Source: a virus
Strand: one strand, 5' to 3'
Virus record (IMG/VR): IMGVR_UViG_3300045747_000583
Location: 1-64,000 of that record
DNA: 64,000 nt
Below, in pieces: positions 58,554-64,000 of this stretch. The notes under the pieces were generated by a model, which was not told the DNA's origin, did no database searches, and worked only from the letters and a program-made list of their open reading frames with translations. Both the position numbers and the translations under genes were made by a program. Numbering within the stretch: the stretch's first letter is position 1; the number at the start of each line of letters is the position of its first letter.

Positions 58554-58882
58554 CAGAGCTCGCCGATGACGGTCTGGCAGCGCGGGCAGTAGACCCAGCC
58601 GGTCGATTCGGTGAGCCGACCCGCGACGTGGACGATCTCGCCGGGGTAGACACAGAACGCGCCGAGGTGGGCGCAGGACGCAGCGCGGGCAGTGCGCCCG
58701 AGGCGAGCCTTGAGCTCGGCGGCGCTCGGGCTGTGCGTCTCGGTGTAGTGCTTCGCGTAGCGTGCTGGGACGGTCGCGTTCTTCCGCTCCTCGATCCGCT
58801 CGCCGCACGCCGGGCAGGTCACGGCGTCCCCGTCGTCGACCCAGGTCGCGAACGGGACGCCGGTGGTGATCTTGGCGGTCAT
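58553..58882 (-). CDS. Small zinc-binding protein (109 aa)
   Basis: ATG 58882 follows GCTGAGAGGAGCACCACC, a 7-bp leader hairpin and a class A promoter. Cys sets CPACGERIEERKNATVP near residue 23 and YCPRCQTVIGEL at the C-terminus, plus RYAKHYTETHSPS, indicate one or two zinc knuckles (a C2H2-like element is possible). It is the first gene of its operon. Function unknown. Confidence 0.65.
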   Translation of the reverse strand: MTAKITTGVPFATWVDDGDAVTCPACGERIEERKNATVPARYAKHYTETHSPSAAELKARLGRTARAASCAHLGAFCVYPGEIVHVAGRLTESTGWVYCPRCQTVIGEL

Positions 58883-58900
58883 GGTGGTGCTCCTCTCAGC

Positions 58901-58919
58901 CGGTGGGCGTGCCCCACCG
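58901..58919 (-). promoter_or_regulatory. 5' leader stem-loop next to the ribosome-binding site
   Basis: Perfect 7-bp stem CGGTGGG / CCCACCG with a 5-base loop, just before GCTGAGAGGAGCA. Confidence 0.5.
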
Positions 58920-58926
58920 TGCCCCA

Positions 58927-58955
58927 ATTCAATCACGCCGTTGCCTTCGAGGCAA
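58927..58955 (-). promoter_or_regulatory. Class A promoter with perfect TGCCT-N3-AGGCA operator
   Basis: -35 TTGCCT (58950-58955), 17-base spacer, extended -10 TGA-TTGAAT (58927-58935). Perfect dyad TGCCT-TCG-AGGCA (58942-58954). Confidence 0.6.
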
Positions 58956-58965
58956 GCCGGGGTGC

Positions 58966-59631
58966 TCAAGGCGCGAGCAGCGGGTGCTCCGCCGAGGCGA
59001 TCAGCTCGAACCCTTCCGGCCCGGCGCCGATCGCCGGGAGCTCCGGGCGGTGCAGCCGGATCGGCTCGATCGAGGGCTCGACGGTGGCGAACCGCGGATC
59101 CTGCGGGAGCTGGATCAGCCAGCCGCGCTGAAGGTCGGCCAGCGTCTCGCGCAGCAGCCGGATGCCCATCGGGAAGAGCGCCTCGGCCCACAGGTCGCTG
59201 GGGGTCCAGCGCGGGTCGACGTGGCAGAAGTCCTGCTTCGCGATCGGGCCGGTGTCGACCCCGGCGTCGGCGTAGAACCAGGTGAACCCGGTGACCGGGT
59301 CGCCCATCCGGACGGTCCACTCGACGCTCGAGCGCCCACGGTGCCGCGGGAGCAGGGAGGGGTGCCCGACCAGCGCACCGAGCCGGGTCGCCGCTCGGCT
59401 GTCCTTCCCGATGTAGGCGTGACAGTGTGCCGCGACGATCAGGTCGGCCTGCACCATCTTTACCCAGGCCGGGTGGAGCTCCGGCGCCCAGCTGAGGCCG
59501 TGGCGACCCGCAGCGTCATGCAGCTTGTCGTCGAGCGGCGCGACCACGCCGACGACTGCGTGCCCGTCCTTGAGCACCTGCTCGAGCGCGGCGACGCCGA
59601 ACGACTTCGTGCCTGCAACGATGACCCTCAT
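58966..59631 (-). CDS. Formyltransferase-fold protein with altered active site (221 aa)
   Basis: Residues 1-130 match the formyltransferase N-terminal fold of Fmt/ArnA-type enzymes: VIVAGTKSFGVAALEQVLK, a central GHPSLLPRHRG block (90-99) and FYADAGVDTGPI (119-130). His90 and Asp126 align with the catalytic His and Asp of N-H-D. The expected Asn two residues before His is Val88, so the classic NxH motif is not intact. The C-terminal Fmt domain is absent or unrecognised. It follows the GNAT gene by 5 bases, so a transfer reaction linked to DNA modification is plausible. ATG 59631 was chosen over an extension. Confidence 0.75.
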   Translation of the reverse strand: MRVIVAGTKSFGVAALEQVLKDGHAVVGVVAPLDDKLHDAAGRHGLSWAPELHPAWVKMVQADLIVAAHCHAYIGKDSRAATRLGALVGHPSLLPRHRGRSSVEWTVRMGDPVTGFTWFYADAGVDTGPIAKQDFCHVDPRWTPSDLWAEALFPMGIRLLRETLADLQRGWLIQLPQDPRFATVEPSIEPIRLHRPELPAIGAGPEGFELIASAEHPLLAP

Positions 59632-59636
59632 GACCC

Positions 59637-60164
59637 CTACCTCTTGTACCTGAACCCGGCGACGCTTCTCCAATGGCCTCCAAACTCCATCTTCAAGTCC
59701 TTGCTCACCCGGCTCCCGGCCCCGCCGATCAGCTTCTGGCTGACCTGGTGCCAGTCCGGGTTCCGACGCAGCGCAGCGCAGAGCGCGGGGTGCGCGGTGT
59801 GCATCAGCGTCGGGACGGGCGAGCCGATGAAGCCGTCGCCGAGGAACTCGCGCTCAGCCAGGTGGTTCAGGAACCGCAGGCCCACGCCAGCACCCTGCCA
59901 CTCCGGGTGCGTCACCATCCGGCAGGCTCGGGCGATCCGACGCTGGCCCGCCCAGAACCCGCTCATCCCGAGGAAGACGACCGGGTCGCCGCTGACCGCC
60001 TCGAACCCGGTGTAGGCGGTGCTGAACGGCATCGGCTTCGCGTCGTGGAGGTAGTGGTGGTAGCGCGCCCACTCGAACCATGGACCCCAGCCCGTCTCGA
60101 CCACCTCGAGCACGATCGGCTCGCGCTGGAAGATCTCGGGCGCCGCGAGCACCAGCTGCGTCAT
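59637..60164 (-). CDS. Mom/COG2401-like GNAT acyltransferase (175 aa)
   Basis: The sequence begins an acetyltransferase fold with WFEWARYHHYLHDAKPMP near residue 28, the (W)xxYHYL motif of the acyltransferase half of COG2401 proteins, then a core CRMVTHPEWQGAGVGLRF (near residue 80), the acetyl-CoA-binding R/Q-x-x-G-x-G/A signature, and SPVPTLMHTAHPALCAALR. ATG 60164 overlaps the ABC ATPase stop (ATGA). In bacteria this domain is often fused to the ABC ATPase; here they are separate neighbouring genes. A DNA base-acylation role is inferred from the link to Mom. Confidence 0.75.
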   Translation of the reverse strand: MTQLVLAAPEIFQREPIVLEVVETGWGPWFEWARYHHYLHDAKPMPFSTAYTGFEAVSGDPVVFLGMSGFWAGQRRIARACRMVTHPEWQGAGVGLRFLNHLAEREFLGDGFIGSPVPTLMHTAHPALCAALRRNPDWHQVSQKLIGGAGSRVSKDLKMEFGGHWRSVAGFRYKR

Positions 60165-60853
60165 GCGACCACCTGGCCGACCGTGGGTGAGTCGAAGCCG
60201 TCGCGGCGCGTGACCGTCGGCTCGACGGCCGACCAGTCGTCGCCTACGGTCGGGACGCCCTCGAGGCTCGTGCGCAGCACCCAGTCGGGCTGGAGCCAGG
60301 GCAGGATGTCGTCGTGCGGGGTCAGCATGACGATCCGGCGTTCCTCCCCGCGACGCCACGCCTTCGCGAATGCGCCCGCCCCCACACGTGCGACGTTCCG
60401 GTCCAGCACGCTGGTGAACTCGTCGAACCAGACCCGGTCCGGACGGTCGGCGAGCAGCCGGGCGAGCTCGGCGCGGTACTTCTCGCCGTTCGAGAGGACG
60501 TGGTAGGGCCGGAGCCACGAAGGTACCGTTCCGAGGCCGACGGAGGCCAGCACGGACGTCACGGCGTCGAAGTCGCCGTCGGGGGCGATCGCGTCGATGA
60601 GGGCCGAAGAAGGCCACGGTTCGGAGCCCCACTCGGTCCAGCCCTCGGCGCTCAGCGCCCGGCCGACGCTGGTCTTCCCCGAGCCGGACGGCCCGACGAC
60701 GACGCCGATCCGCCAGCCGTCCTCCTCGACCGGGATCTCGACGTCGAAGCAGAACTCCGCACCCATGCTCTCTTGGACGTTGAAAAGCCCCAGCGCGCGG
60801 TCGACGCGGTAAGAGCGCGGGAGCTCCAGGCGGTTCCGTACCTCGATCCTCAT
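60161..60853 (-). CDS. COG2401-like ABC ATPase (230 aa)
   Basis: Walker A GPSGSGKTS (54-62), ABC signature VLSNGEKYRAELARLL (119-134), Walker B RVWFDEFTSVLDR (140-152) and a switch-His TPHDD near residue 176. The N-terminal lead-in (SYRVDRALGLFNVQ) and FDEFTSV-DR are typical of COG2401 ATPases paired with an acetyltransferase. No membrane domain is present, so it is not a transporter. ATG 60853 overlaps the ParB-like stop (TGATG). It probably powers movement on DNA or target selection for the GNAT enzyme. Confidence 0.85.
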   Translation of the reverse strand: MRIEVRNRLELPRSYRVDRALGLFNVQESMGAEFCFDVEIPVEEDGWRIGVVVGPSGSGKTSVGRALSAEGWTEWGSEPWPSSALIDAIAPDGDFDAVTSVLASVGLGTVPSWLRPYHVLSNGEKYRAELARLLADRPDRVWFDEFTSVLDRNVARVGAGAFAKAWRRGEERRIVMLTPHDDILPWLQPDWVLRTSLEGVPTVGDDWSAVEPTVTRRDGFDSPTVGQVVA

Positions 60854-61425
60854 CAGATCGCCACGACGCGGACGGTCAGCCCTTCGGCCACGAATCGGTC
60901 GTAGAGCTCGCGCTGGTGGTCCTCGTCGCGGCACTCGATCACCAGGCCGAACTGGCGCTCGAAGTCCTCGTCGTCAGGCTCGGGCACGATCTTCTCGTCC
61001 TCGTCGACGAACACCGCGAGCTCCTCGAGGTCGACGTCGAAGCCCGTGCCGGTCAGGTCGCCGAGCTCCTCGAGCACGCGGTCGAGGATGTCGCGGTTGT
61101 AGCCCGCCCGGTCGGAGGTGGCGTTGTCCGCGAGCAGAATCCGGATCGCCTCGACGTCGTCGGCGACCACGACCATGCACGGGACCTCCGCGATCCCCTT
61201 GCGCCGGGCAGACTCGACCCGGCCGTGCCCGGCGAGGATCTGCCAGGCCTGGGCGGGGAGGCCGTCGTCGGCCGGGAGCTCGCGGACGGTGACGGTGCCG
61301 TAGAAGTCGTTGGTCTCCATCGAGCTGTCGATCGCGGCCTCGTCATGAGTGCGCGGGTTGTCCGGGTGCGGGACCAGCTGCACGATCGGGAGGGTCAGGA
61401 ACTGCTGCTCACGGATGACTGCCAT
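60853..61425 (-). CDS. ParB/Srx-like nuclease-fold protein (190 aa)
   Basis: Residues 10-100 match the ParB-like fold: LPIVQLVPHPDNPRTHD, the DSSMETNDFYG position, ILAGHGRVESARRKGIAEVP, and ILLADNATSDRAGYNRD with L-x-x-LLEELG. ParB-fold proteins bind DNA, hydrolyse nucleotides or cut DNA, and many phages pair them with base-modification genes. ATG 61425 is 6 bases from the -10, so the mRNA is probably leaderless. Overlapping or closely spaced starts link it to the ATPase, GNAT and formyltransferase-fold genes. Confidence 0.85.
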   Translation of the reverse strand: MAVIREQQFLTLPIVQLVPHPDNPRTHDEAAIDSSMETNDFYGTVTVRELPADDGLPAQAWQILAGHGRVESARRKGIAEVPCMVVVADDVEAIRILLADNATSDRAGYNRDILDRVLEELGDLTGTGFDVDLEELAVFVDEDEKIVPEPDDEDFERQFGLVIECRDEDHQRELYDRFVAEGLTVRVVAI

Positions 61426-61431
61426 GACGCC

Positions 61432-61461
61432 AGTCTATCATGCCTAGCGGGCACTCTGTAA
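61432..61461 (-). promoter_or_regulatory. Class A-related promoter of the ParB cassette (leaderless)
   Basis: Extended -10 TGA-TAGACT (61432-61440), -35 TTACAG (61456-61461), 18-base spacer. The dyad TGCCT-AGC-GGGCA (61441-61453) sits inside the spacer, nearer the -10 than in the other class A promoters. One arm has a mismatch. Confidence 0.5.
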
Positions 61462-61463
61462 CC

Positions 61464-61712
61464 CTACGACGACCGCGGTTGCACCAGGTCGACGTACCCG
61501 TCGCGGATGAGCATCGTGATGTTCGCGCACGAGGCGCAGGTGATCCGGTCGTGCACCGTCACAGGAGCCGGGACCAAGTCGGTCCGGATCCCGCATAGGG
61601 TGCGGCCAGCCCCCATGATCGAGACATGGAGCTGGCCGCGGTACCCATCCTGGAGGTAGATCGTCCCGACCGTAGGTCGGGCCATCTGCCCTGTCTTCGG
61701 TATCCTGCCCAT
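61464..61712 (-). CDS. Small zinc-motif protein (82 aa)
   Basis: ATG 61712 overlaps the dUTPase stop (TAATG). The N-terminal half is beta-rich (GTIYLQDGYRGQLHVSIM). Residues 38-65 contain TLCGIRTDLVP and ITCASCANIT, a plausible four-ligand zinc site with CASC. The family is not named with confidence; related small proteins are common in actinophages. Confidence 0.6.
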   Translation of the reverse strand: MGRIPKTGQMARPTVGTIYLQDGYRGQLHVSIMGAGRTLCGIRTDLVPAPVTVHDRITCASCANITMLIRDGYVDLVQPRSS

Positions 61713-62569
61713 TACCCGCCCGTGCTCCCGAACCCACGTTCACCGCGACCGTCCCCGGGGACGGCGGCGAACTCCTCCGGCGTAGCCCAGCTTGCGAAGT
61801 ACTGGTTCGCGACGAGGTCGTGGAGGATCAGCTGCGCAACGCGCTCGCCAGCCTCCAGTATCACCTGCGTCGGAGACAGGTTCCGGACTCCGGCGAACAG
61901 CGGCCCGCGGTACCCCTGGTCGATGACCCCGTCGGCGACGAGCAGGCCCTTCCGCCGCAGCGTCGAGCTCCGACCGGTGATCCGCGCCCAGACCCCGGGC
62001 GGGAGGGCCGCGCGGACGCCGCACGGGACGTCAACGAATGAGTCGTGCCGGACCACGGTGCGCTCCGCGACGTAGAGGTCGAAGGCAGCGTCGCCCTCGT
62101 AGGCCCGGGTCGGGAGCACCGCGTCCGGATAGTCCGGCTCGGCCATGAACCGGAGCGGCTCACCAGCCAGCGCGGCAGTCTGCTCCCCGACCCAGGCCGC
62201 GAGACCGGGGGCGGAGGCGGTGCTGAACGGGAACCGGCGGCAGTCGGTCGCCGACCAGAGGTTCCCGTCCGCGACCACGGCGACGGGCTTCAGCATCGAG
62301 CGGGCGGCCTCGATCTCGCGCCCGACCCCGAGCGTCGGGATCCCCGGCGGGAGCAGCGCGACGACCACGTCGGCGGACCGCAGCGCCTCACGGTTGACGC
62401 GCTCGAGCCGAGGGTCCGGGGAGACCTGCGGGTGGACCAGGAACGCGCGCTCCGGACGGTAGACCAGGTGCTCCTGGAACCGAAGCTCGGAATCGATCTC
62501 GTCGAGGACGTGGTGCCAGCCGTCATCCTCTCCGGACCGGTCGACGGGTCGCGCCCTGTAGACGAACAT
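61712..62569 (-). CDS. Nucleoside 2-deoxyribosyltransferase-like / dUTPase fusion (285 aa)
   Basis: Residues 1-130 look like a nucleoside-deoxyribosyltransferase-type domain: FVYRARPVDRSG, SADVVVALLPPGIPTLGVGREIEAA (the D..VA.L ... G.EIE.A signature). Residues 140-285 are a full dUTPase: motif 1 DAAFDLYV, motif 2 GRSSTLRRKGL, motif 3 GVIDQGYRGPLFAGVRN, motif 4 ERVAQLILH, and motif 5 GRGERGFGSTG. dUTPase hydrolyses dUTP to dUMP, lowering uracil in DNA; the partner domain may trim or swap bases. The fusion couples nucleotide-pool steps. Whether the N-terminal active site is intact is unclear. Overlap TGATG with the upstream gene. Confidence 0.88.
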   Translation of the reverse strand: MFVYRARPVDRSGEDDGWHHVLDEIDSELRFQEHLVYRPERAFLVHPQVSPDPRLERVNREALRSADVVVALLPPGIPTLGVGREIEAARSMLKPVAVVADGNLWSATDCRRFPFSTASAPGLAAWVGEQTAALAGEPLRFMAEPDYPDAVLPTRAYEGDAAFDLYVAERTVVRHDSFVDVPCGVRAALPPGVWARITGRSSTLRRKGLLVADGVIDQGYRGPLFAGVRNLSPTQVILEAGERVAQLILHDLVANQYFASWATPEEFAAVPGDGRGERGFGSTGG

Positions 62570-62874
62570 CAGGCCACCAGACCTTCGACCCGGGAGCAGA
62601 GCTGGTCCGAGAGAGCCTCGAGCTCGAACGGAGTGGTGCCGGGGTGGATCCTCGTCCGCTCGTGCTCCTCGTGGAACGCAGAGCGACCGCCAGGCCGCAC
62701 CCAGGTGTCCACCACGAACTCACCCCCAGCGTACGCAGTCCGGACCCAGATCTCGCCGCTCGGATTGACCAGCTCGCCCGCGCTGTTCGCGTGGACGAAC
62801 CCACAGGCGAGCAGCCTGTTGCGGAAGCCCTTGACCATCGCGGCGAGCCGCTCCGTCTGCTCCGTCGATCCCAT
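62569..62874 (-). CDS. Hypothetical protein (101 aa)
   Basis: ATG 62874 has AGGAG 4 bases upstream. An N-terminal helix (EQTERLAAMVKGFRNRLL) is followed by a beta-rich middle (GEIWVRTAYAGGEFVVDTWV) and an acidic helical end. No family is recognised. It is the first gene after an 86-base gap with a TAGGAT-like element, and feeds into the dUTPase gene by a TGATG overlap. Confidence 0.55.
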   Translation of the reverse strand: MGSTEQTERLAAMVKGFRNRLLACGFVHANSAGELVNPSGEIWVRTAYAGGEFVVDTWVRPGGRSAFHEEHERTRIHPGTTPFELEALSDQLCSRVEGLVA

Positions 62875-62960
62875 GTTACTCCTAGCTCCGGCCCCGCAGC
62901 GTCCTGACGCGCAGGGCGTGTTGTACGACCCATCCTAGCTGCCTGGCCGGGGATTCCGCC

Positions 62961-63287
62961 TCAGAGCACGCTGTGGTACTCCTCGTGGTAAGCCCGGGCG
63001 GCCCGCGAGAGCTGGATCCGATAGATCCCCTCGACGTACCTGGTGGCCGTCGCGGCGTCGCCCGCCTCCCACGCCCTCCGAGCCTCTTCGTACTTGGCCG
63101 GATCGCCGGTCTTGGCGAACAGCAGCGCCGCCCACACCGTCATCCCCGGGTGCATCGGCGTACGCTCACGCAGCCGCCGCATCGTCCAGTGGTAGAGCCA
63201 GTTCGGCAGCTGGTTCGCCGCCTGCGACTTCGCGATGAGGATCGCCTCAGCGTAGTCACGCTCGGTGACCTCACTCTCGTCAGCCAT
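62961..63287 (-). CDS. Hypothetical helical protein (108 aa)
   Basis: ATG 63287 overlaps the upstream stop by 8 bases. The whole chain is helical with several W/Y residues (LPNWLYHWTMRRLRERTP, VWAALLFAKTGDPAKYEEARRAWEAG, YRIQLSRAARAYHEEYH). No family or motif is recognised. It may be a small phage regulator or structural helper. Confidence 0.55.
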   Translation of the reverse strand: MADESEVTERDYAEAILIAKSQAANQLPNWLYHWTMRRLRERTPMHPGMTVWAALLFAKTGDPAKYEEARRAWEAGDAATATRYVEGIYRIQLSRAARAYHEEYHSVL

Positions 63288-63561
63288 TGGTCCCCTCCTC
63301 CTCTCGCCGAGCGATCGATGCGTTGGCGAAGAACACGACCTCGTCGAGGTGCGTGAGTGCGAGCGCCTGCTCCCGGCTGGCGGGGGTCAGCTCCACGATC
63401 AGCCGGGCCAGGTGCAGCGCCCCGGAGCGGAGCGCGACGTAGCGCTCGGGCTGATCGCCCGTCGGTGCGTGGTAGCTGAACCGCGTGAGCAGCTCCTCGT
63501 CGGTCAGGAGCGCGTCAGTCCGGATGGTGACCTCCACCGGGATCTTCGGCATCTGGGCCAT
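63280..63561 (-). CDS. Acb2/Tad1-like cyclic-nucleotide sponge candidate (93 aa)
   Basis: Residues 25-85 contain the pattern common to phage Acb2/Tad1 hairpin proteins: TRFSYHAPTGDQPERY, ALRSGALHLARLIVELTP, SREQALALTHLDEV and FFANASIARREEEG (the A-N-A/S-x-I-A-R end). Those proteins bind cyclic oligonucleotides or cADPR-type signals and so block CBASS or Thoeris defence. The 20-residue N-terminus is extra. ATG 63561 was chosen in a TGATG overlap. Function by motif likeness only; the ligand is unknown. Confidence 0.65.
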   Translation of the reverse strand: MAQMPKIPVEVTIRTDALLTDEELLTRFSYHAPTGDQPERYVALRSGALHLARLIVELTPASREQALALTHLDEVVFFANASIARREEEGTNG

Positions 63562-63809
63562 CAGACTACCTCCTCGTACGTGGCCTCGAAGATCTCGGGC
63601 TTGCACGGGTAGAACTCGCCCGCGACGCCGCAGATGATCCAGTCACCGAGGTCGGCGCGCATCGGCCCCTCGAGCGTCTGGATTAGCAGGAACGCGACGC
63701 GGTTGCCCTCCTTGACCATCGATGCCCCACACCACTCAACGAGTGGCGCGTACGGCTGCTCGACCCGGCGGGCCTCGATCACGACCGGCAGCTTCCGGAA
63801 CCGGCCCAT
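63561..63809 (-). CDS. Conserved small phage protein with GDWII.GV.GEFYPC motif (82 aa)
   Basis: This matches a widespread small phage/prophage protein family with F-R-K-x-P-V-x-IEA at the start, the central LLIQTLEGPMRADLGDWIICG and the ending GEFYPCKPEIFEATYEEV. I recognise the family but its biochemical role is not established. ATG 63809 overlaps the upstream stop; a GTG nine bases earlier is a possible alternative. Coupled to the sponge candidate gene. Confidence 0.7.
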   Translation of the reverse strand: MGRFRKLPVVIEARRVEQPYAPLVEWCGASMVKEGNRVAFLLIQTLEGPMRADLGDWIICGVAGEFYPCKPEIFEATYEEVV

Positions 63810-64000
63810 CACGGCCACCTCCCCGTCTCTCGTGCGAACATCGCCATCGAGGCGTACACCAGCGTGTCGCTCCAGGTGTCGAAGCTCGGCGTCTTGCCCT
63901 TGAGCATCGCATCGGCGACGCGCTGCACCTTCCCGTAGACGTAGAGGAAGCAGCCGATCTCGACGGCCTCCCGCTCCTCGATCTCGCGGCCCTGGCCGCG
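63808..64000 (-). CDS. Partial hypothetical protein (start outside window)
   Basis: The visible C-terminal 63 residues include CFLYVYGKVQRVADAMLKG and PSFDTWSDTLVYASMAMFA, a pattern I associate with small conserved actinophage proteins that contain a D-T-W-x-D-x-x-VYA-x-MA motif. The stop forms an overlap with the next gene. The start lies outside the window. Function unknown. Confidence 0.6.

Noticed and set aside
1-64000. Search for tRNA, rRNA or an integrase/attachment site
   Set aside because: No cloverleaf, no rRNA-like conserved stretch and no tyrosine or serine recombinase motif was seen by reading.

Overview
The window is an internal 64 kb piece of a tailed-phage genome, almost certainly a siphovirus infecting a high-GC actinobacterium. 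The case rests on strong GC bias at third codon positions, tightly overlapping genes (TGATG, ATGA and GTGA junctions), an actinophage-type portal, prohead protease and capsid, a 1054-residue tape measure, and several genes that look leaderless. Both window ends cut through genes. I see no integrase, tRNA, rRNA, DNA polymerase or CRISPR array. The host genus cannot be read from the sequence. About 69 genes are visible. All but one lie on the minus strand, so transcription runs from high to low coordinates. The exception is a coiled-coil gene at 2625-3071. No stretch above about 130 bases lacks a gene or a recognisable signal.

In transcription order: 64000-61464 holds small accessory genes, including a likely cyclic-nucleotide sponge of the Acb2/Tad1 type and a nucleoside-deoxyribosyltransferase-like/dUTPase fusion. 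61425-58966 is an overlapping or closely spaced cassette of ParB-like, COG2401-like ABC ATPase, Mom/COG2401-like GNAT and formyltransferase-fold genes. This is the best candidate for an undescribed DNA-modification system. 58882-57892 holds three zinc-binding proteins and a terminator. 57763-50983 is packaging and head: small and large terminase, a MuF-like protein placed before the portal, four membrane proteins including holin-like ones, and the portal. 50986-32960 carries three very large head-region proteins (2301, 2277 and 758 residues) that share an HPR..G.F motif and carry zincin, propeller-like and 2H-phosphoesterase modules; small zinc proteins sit between them.

32877-27607 is prohead protease, major capsid protein and connectors. 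27601-21429 is a 1423-residue collagen-like fibre and a beta-rich partner, unusually placed inside the head-tail connector region. 21252-10434 is tail completion, tail chaperones, tape measure, distal tail, hub and fibre. 10434-7746 is a glycosyltransferase, endolysin and small fibre. 7688-1 is a regulatory and accessory region: HTH protein, SNF2-type helicase, zinc proteins and small membrane proteins.

Two promoter families can be read directly. Class A has a TGCCT-N3-AGGCA inverted repeat on the -35 box, an extended -10 and a 5' leader ending in CTGAGAGGAGCA or a close variant. Class B has CTGGYGC, a 17-18 base spacer and TAnnnT. Class A precedes early or accessory zinc-protein genes, with a variant at the ParB cassette. 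Class B precedes the HTH gene, both ends of the terminase block and the capsid gene. The arrangement suggests one repressor/operator regulon and a second set of head and packaging promoters, many giving leaderless mRNAs.
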